Assembly: GCA_963662705.2 (NCBI GenBank)
Contig: OY759767.1
Span: 3,038,001-3,102,000, forward strand
Source: JAPPHA01 sp963662705
Lineage (GTDB): Bacteria; Pseudomonadota; Alphaproteobacteria; Rhodobacterales; Rhodobacteraceae
Length of the DNA: 64,000 bases
Reading direction: 5' to 3'
Below the pieces are notes generated by a model that ran no database searches, was not told where the DNA came from, and saw only the letters and a list, made by a program, of their open reading frames with translations. The position numbers were made by a program, and so were the translations under genes. Shown here piece by piece: positions 9,016 to 18,966 of the stretch (positions within the stretch are counted from its first letter, which is position 1; every line of letters begins with the position of its first letter).

Positions 9016-9712
9016 CCGCCTGAGCCGGTTTTGCCGGGGCTATGATTCTTTCGAAACAGAGCCACGGAGACCCTTGGATTTGGCGTCGTGCCTCGGCCAA
9101 AATTCCAGATTTCCATCGTCCGTCAAACATAAAGTAGGCAGATACGGAAACGACGGGAAACTCTCGAGGAAGGTCGGGGATAGTCGTGCGTCCAAGAAAG
9201 ATTCGGAGTTTCGACGTGATGATTGAATCTACCATTCAGGAATTCAATTTCCTGGCAAAGGCACGGAATGCGGTAAACTTGGAATTTTCCTGTCGCACCC
9301 GAATGCACGCCAGCGTGCAGAAAGTTCTGTAAGGATCACATCGAAACTAAAGACATCTGTCTGACCGGGCAGCGGAGACCGCCCACCAGAGGGCTATTCT
9401 TCGACGTTGCATTTTCCCGGGATCACCCAATTCAACGCGTCATCAAGGCCGGTGGCCAGTTTGAAGCGCCGGGATCTCGAATCCCAATACCTTGCCTGTG
9501 GGGGTCGCAGGGTGCGATGCATAGCATGGTTTTGCCACCTTCAGGAAGCAGCTCGGTCACCAGTGACGGGAGACAACCTTAATCTACGCACGACTCGATA
9601 ACCGCGGCCCGCAGGGTGCGGCCGAACAGACGGCAACAATGATCGCCAATGCCATGAGGGAAGAGATTCATGGCAAACCCGTTTTCCGGAGATTTTTCCT
9701 GCATTGACATGA
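9016..9712. other. Gene-free stretch between nuoA and the 9.7-kb frame
   Basis: About 700 bases upstream of the complex I operon with no frame resembling a protein family. A short hairpin (GCACG-CCAG-CGTGC near 9305) is the only structure noticed. I see no tRNA or other RNA gene. Confidence 0.4.
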
Positions 9713-10210
9713 CTATTCGAAGCGGACTCCCTCGCTGCGCAGTTCGCTCCGGTTTTCGTGCGACAGGCTGAGCCAGGAACAGAGATGTCGGCACGACAGG
9801 ATTTCGCAGGACAATCGGTCGGGCTGCCAAGCATGGCAGCCCCAGAGCTTGTCCCAGATCGTGACCTCTGCGTCCGCTCTCGCCAGGAACCGGCACGTTT
9901 CCAGCATGCCGCCACCCGCAAGCGAGGAGAAGCGCAGGATCGTGCTCGAGTCGTTGTTCGACAGCAATTCCCCGTCTTCGACATCGTCCGCGGGCAGCAG
10001 TGCGGCCAACCGCGCCTGTGTCGAAAAATCGTGTTGAGCGTCAATGCGTGAGAATTCCTGGTCCACACACACCAGAATGTCCTGCAAATCGTCCGTCTTG
10101 CCTTCCTCATATTTGCCGAGAATGAATGAGAGGCTAATTGCCGGCTGGCCACGGCGATTCGCGATGTTTGCGCACCCGGTGCCGCGCCTCTCTGTTGAAC
10201 GCCTTCGCAC
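9713..10210 (-). CDS. Hypothetical protein, doubtful
   Basis: An open frame of up to 165 codons. From about residue 25 the composition looks protein-like (ISLSFILGKYEEGKTDDLQD, then an acidic, Leu-rich stretch and a Trp/Cys-rich C-terminus ending RSEGVRFE). The first 25 residues are Arg-rich and probably not coding, so the true start is uncertain; no good ribosome-binding site stands out. I recognise no family. It lies between liuC and nuoA, all on the minus strand, just downstream of a degenerate frame at 10227-10675. Confidence 0.3.
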   Translation of the reverse strand: MRRRSTERRGTGCANIANRRGQPAISLSFILGKYEEGKTDDLQDILVCVDQEFSRIDAQHDFSTQARLAALLPADDVEDGELLSNNDSSTILRFSSLAGGGMLETCRFLARADAEVTIWDKLWGCHAWQPDRLSCEILSCRHLCSWLSLSHENRSELRSEGVRFE

Positions 10211-10226
10211 CGTCGCACAGCACGTG

Positions 10227-10675
10227 CTACCGCGAAGTGCGCCGAAAGACCATCGGAGACGACCGAACCTTCCGAATCAGTATTTTGTCCGCCCGCCTCG
10301 ACCTCTCATCCAGCGGGCACATGTGAAAGTGATTGCGCCGCTCCCGGCAGTGATCCTCGTCCGGGTGGTTGCCGAGCAACACATCCGCATAGGGCTCGTT
10401 GCGTAACAGGCGAATCGTTTTGTCGCTGAGGGATTCCCCTTGGAATCGAAATGTGATTCACTCGCGGCATGGATACGATCGAGAGCATCCGGCGCCGGTT
10501 CGAGGCCCCGTCGCCGCATCTCGATGAGAAGTGCCTCCGCCTGTTTTTTCCTCAGAGACCCTGCCCCATGGCCATACCGGCGTGACAATGGTCTCGACGG
10601 CGACGGGGGTTGCGCGTTCAACCATTTACCGTGGTCCTGCTGAACTCGGGGATCAAGTCGGGCGCGTTTGTCCAC
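10227..10675 (-). pseudogene. Probable frameshifted hypothetical gene
   Basis: Two minus-strand frames look like pieces of one protein. The upstream piece (from about 10560) reads RKKQAEALLIEMRRRGLEP and continues to SKGNPSATKRF. The downstream piece, in another frame, reads IRLLRNEPYADVLLGNHPDE and NHFHMCPLDERSRRADK before a stop at 10227. The switch falls near 10415-10440. No family is recognised; the call rests on protein-like composition changing frame at one point. It could simply be noncoding DNA. Confidence 0.25.
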
Positions 10676-10727
10676 ATTGCCAATCTCGGACGGGACCGCG
10701 GCGAAACTGGCGAGACAAGATTGTCAT

Positions 10728-11582
10728 TCAAACCTGCCAAGGCGGGGCCTTCTTTCCAAAAAATGCATCGATTCCCGATTTAGCTTCCTCCCCTTCCAGC
10801 ACTTCAACCAGCAGTTCGGCAGTGCCTTGAACTGTCTCCTTGTCTATCTCGCCCCCGAGCTGCCTCACGAGGGATTTCGCTTTCCGCACTGCACCGGGAG
10901 CGGCCAAGAGAAACGGTGCAACAGCGTCTTCGATCGACGCGTCCAGTTCCCTTTCACGAACGACACGGGAAAGAATTCCGAGATCATGCGCCTCTTCGCT
11001 GTTCATCAACCTCGGAGACGTGAACAACCACCGGGACGTACCGACACCCAACCGCCTGACAACATACGGTCCAATCGTGGCCGGCACGAGCCCGAGACGG
11101 GTTTCGGTCAAACCGAAGCGGTTGCCCGAGACGCCGATTGTCACGTCGCAGACACTCATCAGCCCGATTCCACCTCCAAACGCCTGCCCGTGAATGCGTC
11201 CAACAAGCGGTTTGCCCAGTGAGTCCAGCCTGTTGAACATGTTCGCCAAACAGATCGCCTCCTCCATGCGAAACTCGTGGTCGCCCCCGATCATCGCCTT
11301 GGCCCAACCAAGGTCCGCGCCGGCACAAAAGCTCTTGCCCTTTGCCGCAAGAACGACCACCCGCACCCGCGGGTCATCGTCGAGCATGACCGCCGCGCTG
11401 GACAGATCACGGATCAACTGTCCGTTCATGGCGTTGTGGCGCTCGGGGCGATTGAGCGCGACTCTCGCGACGCCCCGCTGATCGACGCTGACTTCCAGGG
11501 TCTGGAACTGTTCCAATTCGGCAACTCCCAAATTTTCCGTTTGTTGAACTGGCGCGCCGACCGACTCTTCTCGGGCGATCAT
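10728..11582 (-). CDS. liuC: Enoyl-CoA hydratase/isomerase family, probable 3-methylglutaconyl-CoA hydratase
   Basis: A crotonase-fold enzyme expected to hydrate 3-methylglutaconyl-CoA to HMG-CoA in leucine degradation. Visible are the oxyanion-hole segments KSFCAGADLGW and HGQAFGGGIGLMSVCD and the catalytic-Glu region FGLTETRLGLVPATIGPYV. The family core begins at FQTLEVSVDQRGVARVALNRPE. The start is uncertain: ATG 11582 is used, while TTG 11516, preceded by GGGAG, fits the core better. Specificity is inferred from the neighbouring liuA/B/D genes; a general enoyl-CoA hydratase is the alternative. It is the last gene of the cluster, 230 bp after the GST gene. Confidence 0.85.
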   Translation of the reverse strand: MIAREESVGAPVQQTENLGVAELEQFQTLEVSVDQRGVARVALNRPERHNAMNGQLIRDLSSAAVMLDDDPRVRVVVLAAKGKSFCAGADLGWAKAMIGGDHEFRMEEAICLANMFNRLDSLGKPLVGRIHGQAFGGGIGLMSVCDVTIGVSGNRFGLTETRLGLVPATIGPYVVRRLGVGTSRWLFTSPRLMNSEEAHDLGILSRVVRERELDASIEDAVAPFLLAAPGAVRKAKSLVRQLGGEIDKETVQGTAELLVEVLEGEEAKSGIDAFFGKKAPPWQV

Positions 11583-11812
11583 CGCGATTGACCCGATGCC
11601 TTGCCTTGACAACCCGATCACGCAATCACGTTGGCAAGGGTGCTTCATCTCTGTTTCGGCCGGGACATGATCCGGCATGTTCGGCGCCCGGGCGCAACAG
11701 GAACCCCTGGAAAGGATTCCGGATCGATCCGGCCATCATTTCGACACCGCCGCACTTTAGCCCGTGACAACCGGAACATACGCCGTTCCCGGACTCGAAC
11801 GAAGCGACGAAT

Positions 11813-12469
11813 TCAGTCGTCCGGAACCGGGTAGAAGTCCTTTTCGTACAGGCGAGCTTCCCCCGCGGCCGGCAACGTCGCCTGGAAAGCCGGTCGTCCG
11901 GAAATGCGCACGAAATATTCCCGGGTTCTCGGAAACCTGTCCAGACAGGTGAAAAACCGCGCGACATAGACGCAATAACCGATGCTGCAGTCGACCGCGG
12001 AAAAGCCGCTCGCAAGCAGGTAGTCCTGGCCGTCCAACGCTGTCTCGACAACACCGAGTGTCTTTTCCAGACGCATGCGTTCGAGACGCATGACCGTCGG
12101 GGAACGCATCCAGTCCTCCCGCAGGAAAATGTGATGCTGGGTCAAATTGGCAAGATGCTGGGCGATGGTCTCCGAGAAATGCAGCCACATGAGCCAGCGC
12201 GGCCGTTCGGGATGGCCGGGGGGGCGCCCGAATCCGGAGTCAGGAAAGCGTTCGCACAGGTATTCCACGATGGCCCCGGACTCATACATCGTCAGATCGC
12301 CGTCCTCGAGGGACGGAACCCGGCCTGCCGGCGACAGCTGCAGGTACTCGTCCTGGCGCAATGTCCTGTCGAAAGGCCAGACCCGGCTCTCGAACGGGAT
12401 GCCGATTTCTCCCAGCAGCCAATGAACCCTCATCGAGCGCGTCTGTTTGCAGTGGTGCAGTCGAATCAT
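11813..12469 (-). CDS. Glutathione S-transferase family protein
   Basis: A 218-residue cytosolic GST-type protein. The N-terminal thioredoxin-fold begins MIRLHHCKQTRSMRVHWLL and includes the cis-Pro and Ser region GRVPSLEDGDLTMYESGAIVEYL, where the ESGAI motif binds the glutathione gamma-glutamyl group. A helical C-terminal domain follows. The start at 12469 overlaps the liuD stop as ATGA, so it is co-translated with the methylcrotonyl-CoA carboxylase gene. Its role in the pathway is unknown; detoxifying a reactive unsaturated acyl-CoA or aldehyde would be guesswork. Confidence 0.85.
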   Translation of the reverse strand: MIRLHHCKQTRSMRVHWLLGEIGIPFESRVWPFDRTLRQDEYLQLSPAGRVPSLEDGDLTMYESGAIVEYLCERFPDSGFGRPPGHPERPRWLMWLHFSETIAQHLANLTQHHIFLREDWMRSPTVMRLERMRLEKTLGVVETALDGQDYLLASGFSAVDCSIGYCVYVARFFTCLDRFPRTREYFVRISGRPAFQATLPAAGEARLYEKDFYPVPDD

Positions 12470-14415
12470 TGGATTGGATCCAGTGAGATCAGAAGTTCGC
12501 CTTCCCGTACCTGCCTGCCAACCGTACACATGACGCTCGTGACCATCGAGTCCTGCGCGGTTTCCAGTGAATGTTCCATTTTCATTGCCTCCATCGTCGC
12601 GAGGCAGCTGCCGGCTTCGACCCGGTCACCGGGTTGAACATGAACGGACGCGATCCTGCCCGTCATCGGCGCCCGGACATCGACGAGACCCGCGTGGTCA
12701 TCTCTGCCCGGATCAACCTGCACAGGCAGCTCGAACTGCCAGTCATGCTGTTCATGGACCCTAACGAAATCCCCCGATCTAAGCGCGATTGCGTTGATCG
12801 GCAATCCGTTGACATCCCAGCGATCAACCGAGACTGCCCGAACCCTGGCCGACTCGCTGCCGTCGTTGATCGTGCATTCACCGGACGAAGTGACCGATAC
12901 GCTGAATTGACATTCGATTCCGTCCACGTTCAGCACGATTCGCCTGGAGAGTGGTTGCCACAAGGTGAAGCCGAAAGCCCAGTCGTTGCACTCCGGGATT
13001 CCTGCCGCAACGGCTGCCGCGATTGCGAGGATTTCCTGGCGCGGAGACGGAACGACCGCAAGATCTCCGGCGCGGTCAACGGTCCCGGTGGTCATCTGGC
13101 CGGCAGTGAACGCGTCGGTCCTGACCAGCTCCCGGAGAAACGTCCGGTTTGTGCGAATACCGGCAATGCGTGTCGCATCAAGCGCGTCGACCAGCCGCAG
13201 CCGTGCGTCTTCCCTGGTCTTGCCGGATGAGATGATCTTCGCGATCAGCGGATCATACTCCGACGGAACCTGGCTGCCTGAACAGACTCCACGGTCCACC
13301 CTGATACCCTTCGCATCGGGGAACCTTGCCAAGGCGATTCGGCCCGGACTCGGCAGGAATCCGTTTGCCGGATCCTCCGCATACAGCCGCACTTCAATCG
13401 CGTGCCCATTGAGGCCAATGCGCTCCTGCTTCGCGGGAATCCGCTCTCCCGCCGCGACCCGAAACTGCCATTCGACCAGATCAATCCCCGTCACCTCCTC
13501 GGTGACAGGATGTTCGACCTGCAGGCGCGTATTCATCTCAAGGAACCAGAACCTGTCACTTCTGAGCCCGTCCGAGGCATCCGCGATGAACTCGACTGTC
13601 CCGGCCCCCACGTATCCGACCGCGCTGGTTGCGGATATGGCGGCGGACGTGATCGCATTGCGCACATGCGCCTGCATTCCCGGCGCGGGTGCTTCCTCGA
13701 CCAGTTTCTGATGGCGGCGTTGGAGCGAACAGTCACGTTCGTAGATGTGCACGACATTGCCGTCGCGGTCGGCGAACACCTGGATCTCGACATGCCGGGG
13801 ATCACCGATCAGCTTTTCGATGACAACCGCCTTGTTTCCAAATGCCGCGGCAGCCTCGCGTTTTGCAGCTGCAACCGCAGCCGGCAGCTCATCGGCGCCA
13901 TCGGCCCTCTTCATGCCGATACCGCCTCCTCCGGCGACAGGCTTGACCAGAACCGGGAAACCAACTTCCGTTGCCTTCCCGGCCAACTCGGATTCGCCGC
14001 ATCCTTGTTCAGGGAATCCGGGAACCACGGGAACGCCCGCCTCGATCATCCGCGCCCGTGCAACGTCCTTCAGACCCATCACCCGAATCGTCTCGACCGG
14101 CGGGCCGACGAACGTCAGTCCCGCCTGTGCGACCTGGGCCGCGAATTCGGGGTTTTCCGAAAGGAATCCGTACCCGGGGTGAACGGAATCCGCGCCCGAG
14201 GTCAGCGCCGCCTCGACGATTCGATCGGCATCAAGATAACTCCCTGCCGATGAAGTAGGTTCGAGGGCAATGGCCTCGTCGGCCATCCCGACGTGCGGCG
14301 ATTCAGTATCGACATCAGCATGAATCGCGACGGTAGCGATACCCATTCTCCTGGCGGTGCGGATGATCCTGCAGGCGATTTCGCCCCGGTTCGCAATCAA
14401 CACCTTCTGGATCAC
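12466..14415 (-). CDS. liuD: Methylcrotonyl-CoA carboxylase, biotin-carrying alpha subunit
   Basis: This subunit carboxylates its own biotin with ATP and bicarbonate, for transfer to 3-methylcrotonyl-CoA by LiuB. The order is an N-terminal biotin carboxylase domain (VLIANRGEIACRIIRTARR at the start, GGGGIGMK ATP-grasp loop near residue 165, EMNTRLQVEHPVTEEVTG near residue 290) and a C-terminal biotinyl domain with AMKMEHS. The family start motif follows a GTG at 14415. An ATG at 14520, overlapping the liuB stop, would add 35 unconserved residues and lacks a clear ribosome site. Geranyl-CoA carboxylase is a less likely alternative. Confidence 0.9.
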   Translation of the reverse strand: MIQKVLIANRGEIACRIIRTARRMGIATVAIHADVDTESPHVGMADEAIALEPTSSAGSYLDADRIVEAALTSGADSVHPGYGFLSENPEFAAQVAQAGLTFVGPPVETIRVMGLKDVARARMIEAGVPVVPGFPEQGCGESELAGKATEVGFPVLVKPVAGGGGIGMKRADGADELPAAVAAAKREAAAAFGNKAVVIEKLIGDPRHVEIQVFADRDGNVVHIYERDCSLQRRHQKLVEEAPAPGMQAHVRNAITSAAISATSAVGYVGAGTVEFIADASDGLRSDRFWFLEMNTRLQVEHPVTEEVTGIDLVEWQFRVAAGERIPAKQERIGLNGHAIEVRLYAEDPANGFLPSPGRIALARFPDAKGIRVDRGVCSGSQVPSEYDPLIAKIISSGKTREDARLRLVDALDATRIAGIRTNRTFLRELVRTDAFTAGQMTTGTVDRAGDLAVVPSPRQEILAIAAAVAAGIPECNDWAFGFTLWQPLSRRIVLNVDGIECQFSVSVTSSGECTINDGSESARVRAVSVDRWDVNGLPINAIALRSGDFVRVHEQHDWQFELPVQVDPGRDDHAGLVDVRAPMTGRIASVHVQPGDRVEAGSCLATMEAMKMEHSLETAQDSMVTSVMCTVGRQVREGELLISLDPIQ

Positions 14416-14503
14416 GGCCGGTTCCAGCTCTGTCTTGCAGGCATCAAGTTCAGCGCCGACAATTGAACGGATTTGCACAATGTCATTACCGGCCACCCGC
14501 GAT

Positions 14504-16111
14504 TTACATTCTGAATACACCGAAACGCGTTTCGCCGACCGGTGCGTTCAACGCGGCAATCACGGACAACGCCAGGACTTCACGGCTTTTCCGTGGATCA
14601 ATGATTCCGTCATCCCAGAGGCGCGCCGACGCGTAAAGCGGATGCGATTGTTCGTCGAACATCGTGACGGTTGATTTGCGGAATTCAGCTTCTTCATCTT
14701 CGGACCATGACTGACCCCGCCGATCCGCAGCGGCGCGCCGGACATTGGCGAGCACATCCGCTGCCTGGTCACCACCCATGACCGAAATCCTGCTGTTCGG
14801 CCACGTCCAGAGAAAGACCGGGGAATAGGCGCGGCCCGCCATCCCGTAATTCCCGGCGCCATACGACCCGCCAATGATCATCGTGACCTTCGGGACGGCC
14901 GTCGTCGCGACGGCGGCCACCATCTTGGCTCCGTGCCGCGCGATGCCCTCGTTTTCGTACTTCTTTCCAACCATGAACCCGGTGATGTTCTGCAGGAACA
15001 CCAACGGTATCCGGCGTTGCGAACACAACTCGACGAAATGCGCGGCCTTGATTGCGCATTCGGAGTATAACACCCCGTTGTTGGCAACGATACCGACCGC
15101 GATTCCCTTGATGTGTGCGAAGCCGGTAACCAGGGTTTCGCCGAATCTTGCCTTGAACTCGTCGAGGCGCGATCCATCGACGACGCGTGCCAGGACCTCG
15201 TGAACATCGTATGGTTGGCGAGAATTCGCGGGCACGACCTCGAGCAATTCCTCGACATCGTACCGCGGGTCTTCGATGTCCGTCATGCGGTACTGTCCGG
15301 AACCTCCCCTGCCGACGGTCTCCAATGACTGTCGCACGAGTTCGATCGCATGGGAATCGTTTTCCGCCAGGTAATCGGCGACGCCGGATAGTCGCGTGTG
15401 GACGTCACCTCCACCCAGGTCCTCGGCCGTGACAACCTCGCCCGTGGCAGCCTCGACCAGCGGCGGGCCGGCAAGGAAGATCGTTCCCTGGTCCCTGACG
15501 ATGATCGAAACGTCCGACATCGCGGGCACATATGCGCCGCCTGCCGTGCAACTCCCCATGACGACGGCAATCTGGGGAATACCTGCGGCCGACATTCTTG
15601 CCTGGTTGAAAAAGATACGTCCGAAATGATCCCGGTCAGGAAATACTTCGGCCTGGTTGGGAAGATTGGCTCCCCCGCTATCGACCATGTAGACGCAGGG
15701 AAGCTGGCATGACTCCGCGATTTCCTGTGCCCTCAGGTGTTTCTTGACGGTCAGTGGATAGTACGTCCCGCCCTTGACCGTCGGATCGTTGCAAACGACC
15801 ATGACGTCACGGCCGTGAACCCGCCCGACGCCGGCGATCAGCCCCGCCGCAGGCACATTTTCGTCGTATACGCCCCATGCCGCCGTCGCGCCGATTTCCA
15901 GAAACGGAGACGCCGGATCCAGCAATCCGGCGATACGCTCCCGTGGGAGCAACTTCCCCCGGGCCAGGTGGCGCTTGCGGCCGGCATCGCTTCCTCCGAT
16001 CGCGTTGAGCTTCGCGACCCGAGCCACGGTTTCAAGTCGTTCCAGTTGTGCCTTCCGGTTCGCGACCGCTCTCTTCGATCCCGGGACGTGTCTGGATCTG
16101 ATAACCGCCAT
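14504..16111 (-). CDS. liuB: Methylcrotonyl-CoA carboxylase, carboxyltransferase beta subunit
   Basis: This 535-residue carboxyltransferase moves CO2 from biotin to 3-methylcrotonyl-CoA in leucine degradation. It has two crotonase-like halves. The first contains YMVDSGGANLPNQAEVFPDR and SCTAGGAYVPAMSD; the second contains FLQNITGFMVGKKYENEGIA and GGSYGAGNYGMAGRAYSP. These are hallmarks of the methylcrotonyl type rather than the propionyl type. GGAGG precedes ATG 16111, which overlaps the upstream stop (TGATG). Length is normal. Confidence 0.94.
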   Translation of the reverse strand: MAVIRSRHVPGSKRAVANRKAQLERLETVARVAKLNAIGGSDAGRKRHLARGKLLPRERIAGLLDPASPFLEIGATAAWGVYDENVPAAGLIAGVGRVHGRDVMVVCNDPTVKGGTYYPLTVKKHLRAQEIAESCQLPCVYMVDSGGANLPNQAEVFPDRDHFGRIFFNQARMSAAGIPQIAVVMGSCTAGGAYVPAMSDVSIIVRDQGTIFLAGPPLVEAATGEVVTAEDLGGGDVHTRLSGVADYLAENDSHAIELVRQSLETVGRGGSGQYRMTDIEDPRYDVEELLEVVPANSRQPYDVHEVLARVVDGSRLDEFKARFGETLVTGFAHIKGIAVGIVANNGVLYSECAIKAAHFVELCSQRRIPLVFLQNITGFMVGKKYENEGIARHGAKMVAAVATTAVPKVTMIIGGSYGAGNYGMAGRAYSPVFLWTWPNSRISVMGGDQAADVLANVRRAAADRRGQSWSEDEEAEFRKSTVTMFDEQSHPLYASARLWDDGIIDPRKSREVLALSVIAALNAPVGETRFGVFRM

Positions 16112-17721
16112 CAATGAACCTCCGATGACTGCCGCGTTTCGCGTGTCTCGGCCCGGGCGCGTTCCCTGAGCACGGCTCGCATGACCTTTCCGGTTACCGT
16201 CATGGGGAGATCATCCACAAATTCGACTTCCCGAGGAAATGCATACCTGGCGAGACGTTGCCTGACGTGATCCTGAATCGAGCGTTCCATGTCGCCATCT
16301 GCAGCGACATTTTCGCGGAGAACGATGTAGGCCTTGACGATCTCGGTTCGTACTGGATCTGGCTTTCCGACGACACCGGCGGACGCAACAGAGTCATGCG
16401 TCAACAGGCAGTCCTCGATCTCTGCTGGTCCAATCCTGTATCCGGCCGACGTGATGACTTCGTCATTTCGGCCGACGAAGCGGATGAACCCGTCGGCGGC
16501 AACGCCCCGGTCGCCGGTCAGCATCCAGTCGCCGCGGAATTTTTCGGCGGCCGCATCAGGCCGATTCCAGTAGCGGAGCATCATGACAGGCGTGCCCTTC
16601 CGGATCGCGATTTCGCCTTCCATGTCCTGGATCTCTCTCCCCGACCGATCGATGACAGCGACCTCGTGTCCCGGGACCGGTCGTCCGGTCCATCCCGGAC
16701 GGTGCGCAGACAAGGCGCCGCAGGATGAAACGACCATGTTGCACTCGGTCTGGCCGTAGAACTCGTTGATCTTGACCCCGAACGCGCCCCTCCCCCAATC
16801 CAGCATTTCGGCGCCAAGTGGTTCACCGCCGCATGCGACCGTCCGCATTCCGTCTATGCTGCACCGATGCGCCTTCAGCATCCTGAGAGCTGTCGGAGGA
16901 AAAAACACGCAGCGTATGCGCTCGCCTTCGATCAGTTCCTTCGCAAGGTCCGGGGAGAACTTCGGGAATCTCGATGCGACCACGGGTACTCCGTGATGGA
17001 GCCCTGGCATCAGCACATCGAGCAGCCCGCCGATCCACGACCAATCCGCAGGTGTCCAGATCACGTCTCCGGGTTGCGGAAACAGATCGTGGGAAATCTC
17101 GACACCCGGCAAGTGTCCGAGCAGGACCCTGTGAGCGTGCAAGACGCCCTTTGCCGGACCAGTCGTCCCGGACGTGTACATCAGCAAGGCCGGGTCGTCG
17201 GCAGCTGTATCGGCAGCATCAACCATGGTGCCGGAAGACGCGTTCGATCGGGAACCGGGCAGCAATACCAGTTCCAACTCGGGAAGCCTGTCGCTGATCG
17301 AGGCCAATCCCTTGCTTCCTTCCAGGTCCGTTATCACTGCCCTGGCGCCGGAGTCGGCGAGGCGAAAGTGAAGGGCGTCATCGCCGAATTGAGGTGACAA
17401 CGGTAGTGAGATGGCACCGGTTTTCCAGATCGAGATATGGGCCGCAGCGGTGAACGCCGACTGGCTCAACCCGACGCCGACCCGATCGCCTTTTCCGATT
17501 CCCGCTTCCAGAAGCCTGTTGGCCAGGTCGTCGGCCATCATTCTCAATGCCGAATACGTGAACTCCCGCCTGCGACCGGATGACCAATCGACAATCGCGA
17601 GCCTGTCAGGTTCGGTTGCCGCCCACCGATCGCATGCATCCCGTGCGATGTTGTAACGGTCGGGGACCCGCCAACGAAATTGCCCGGCAAAGGAGTCGAA
17701 AGTCATATCCGTGGATGTCAT
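16111..17721 (-). CDS. AMP-dependent acyl-CoA synthetase
   Basis: This 536-residue member of the ANL superfamily activates a carboxylic acid as acyl-AMP and then acyl-CoA. The P-loop is LLMYTSGTTGPAKGVLHAHR near residue 175, EFYGQTECNMVV is the A5 motif near residue 325, and the catalytic Lys lies in MTVTGKVMRAVLRE near residue 515. It groups with acetyl-/medium-chain-type ligases rather than long-chain ones. Placement between liuA and liuB suggests isovalerate or another branched short-chain acid as substrate; that is inference. Confidence 0.9.
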   Translation of the reverse strand: MTSTDMTFDSFAGQFRWRVPDRYNIARDACDRWAATEPDRLAIVDWSSGRRREFTYSALRMMADDLANRLLEAGIGKGDRVGVGLSQSAFTAAAHISIWKTGAISLPLSPQFGDDALHFRLADSGARAVITDLEGSKGLASISDRLPELELVLLPGSRSNASSGTMVDAADTAADDPALLMYTSGTTGPAKGVLHAHRVLLGHLPGVEISHDLFPQPGDVIWTPADWSWIGGLLDVLMPGLHHGVPVVASRFPKFSPDLAKELIEGERIRCVFFPPTALRMLKAHRCSIDGMRTVACGGEPLGAEMLDWGRGAFGVKINEFYGQTECNMVVSSCGALSAHRPGWTGRPVPGHEVAVIDRSGREIQDMEGEIAIRKGTPVMMLRYWNRPDAAAEKFRGDWMLTGDRGVAADGFIRFVGRNDEVITSAGYRIGPAEIEDCLLTHDSVASAGVVGKPDPVRTEIVKAYIVLRENVAADGDMERSIQDHVRQRLARYAFPREVEFVDDLPMTVTGKVMRAVLRERARAETRETRQSSEVH

Positions 17722-17767
17722 CCTGGAACTCGTTCCAGGTACCCTGCCCGGCGCCCGAGACCGCGAC

Positions 17768-18931
17768 TCACCCGGACGCCTTCATGAGTTCACGTCCGAT
17801 CAGCATCCTGCGAATCTCGCTGGTCCCGGCACCGATCTCGAGTAGCTTCGCATCCCGCATCATGCGGCTGAGGGGAGAATCGTTCAGATATCCCGCTCCA
17901 CCCAGCGCCTGCACGCCCTGGGTCGCGCATTCCATGCACATTTCAGCCGCATACAGGATGCAGGCCGCGGCATCCTGACGAGTCGTTTCGCCACGGTCGC
18001 AGGCCGCGGCAACGGCGTAAAGGTAGGATCTTGCCGAATTCATCGACACGTACATGTCCGCGAGTTTCCCCTGCATCAGCTGGAAGTCTCCTATGGGTCG
18101 GCCGAACTGTTTCCTGTCGTGCAAGTAGGGCACGACGTGGTCGAGGATCCCATGCATGAGCCCGGTCCCAATTGCTGCGAGGACCGTACGCTCGTAGTCG
18201 AGGCCCGACATGAGCACGGAGGCTCCTTCGTTTTCCCTGCCAAGAACATTTTCGAAAGGCACTTCCACGTCGTCAAAGATCAGCTCGGACGTGCTGGAAC
18301 CCCGCATTCCCAGTTTGTCCAGTCCGGGTCCCGTGGAAAACCCCTGCATGGTGCGTTCGACGAGGAAGGCCGTGATTCCGGCCGACCCGGCACCCGGATC
18401 GGTCTTGGCGTAGACGACCAGGGTATCGGCGTCCGGGCCGTTCGTGATCCAGAACTTTGATCCGTTTAGGCGGTAGTACCCGTTCCGTTTCTCGGCCCTG
18501 AGCCGCATCGATACGACATCGGAACCCGCAGAAGCTTCCGACATGGCGAGCGCACCGACATGCGCGCCCGAACAGAGTCCGGGGAGAAACCGGCGTTTCT
18601 GTTCATCCGTTCCGTTCAGCCGAATCTGGTTTGCGCAAAGGTTTGAGTGGGCCGCATATGAAAGCGAAACCGATGCCGAGACCCTGGCTATCTCTTCGAT
18701 GGCCACGGCATGGGCAAGATATCCCATTCCCGTTCCGCCAAATTTTTCGTCAATCGTGATTCCGAGCAAACCCAGTGAGCCCATTTCTTCCCAGATTGCG
18801 CGGGGGAAGCAGTTATCCCGGTCGATCTGTGCTGCCAGGGGCGCAAGACGTTCCTGCGCCCAGCGTCGAACCGAATCCTTTATGGAATTGATATCGTCAC
18901 CGAGGGCGAACTTCATTGAAGCGGTGAACAC
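17768..18931 (-). CDS. liuA: Isovaleryl-CoA dehydrogenase
   Basis: This FAD enzyme of the acyl-CoA dehydrogenase family (387 aa) oxidises isovaleryl-CoA to 3-methylcrotonyl-CoA and passes electrons to ETF. Seen are SYAAHSNLCANQIRLNG near residue 95, AMSEASAGSDVVSM near 135, FWITNGPDADTLVVYAKTDP near 160, and GLDYERTVLAAIGTG near 250, whose Glu matches the isovaleryl-type catalytic base. The start is GTG 18931 with GGGAG 8 bases upstream; ATG 18916 is an alternative. It is the first gene of the leucine cluster, behind a good promoter. Confidence 0.94.
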   Translation of the reverse strand: MFTASMKFALGDDINSIKDSVRRWAQERLAPLAAQIDRDNCFPRAIWEEMGSLGLLGITIDEKFGGTGMGYLAHAVAIEEIARVSASVSLSYAAHSNLCANQIRLNGTDEQKRRFLPGLCSGAHVGALAMSEASAGSDVVSMRLRAEKRNGYYRLNGSKFWITNGPDADTLVVYAKTDPGAGSAGITAFLVERTMQGFSTGPGLDKLGMRGSSTSELIFDDVEVPFENVLGRENEGASVLMSGLDYERTVLAAIGTGLMHGILDHVVPYLHDRKQFGRPIGDFQLMQGKLADMYVSMNSARSYLYAVAAACDRGETTRQDAAACILYAAEMCMECATQGVQALGGAGYLNDSPLSRMMRDAKLLEIGAGTSEIRRMLIGRELMKASG

Positions 18932-18966
18932 TGCGTCACTCCCGCCGAGATAATCGGGGCCTTCAA

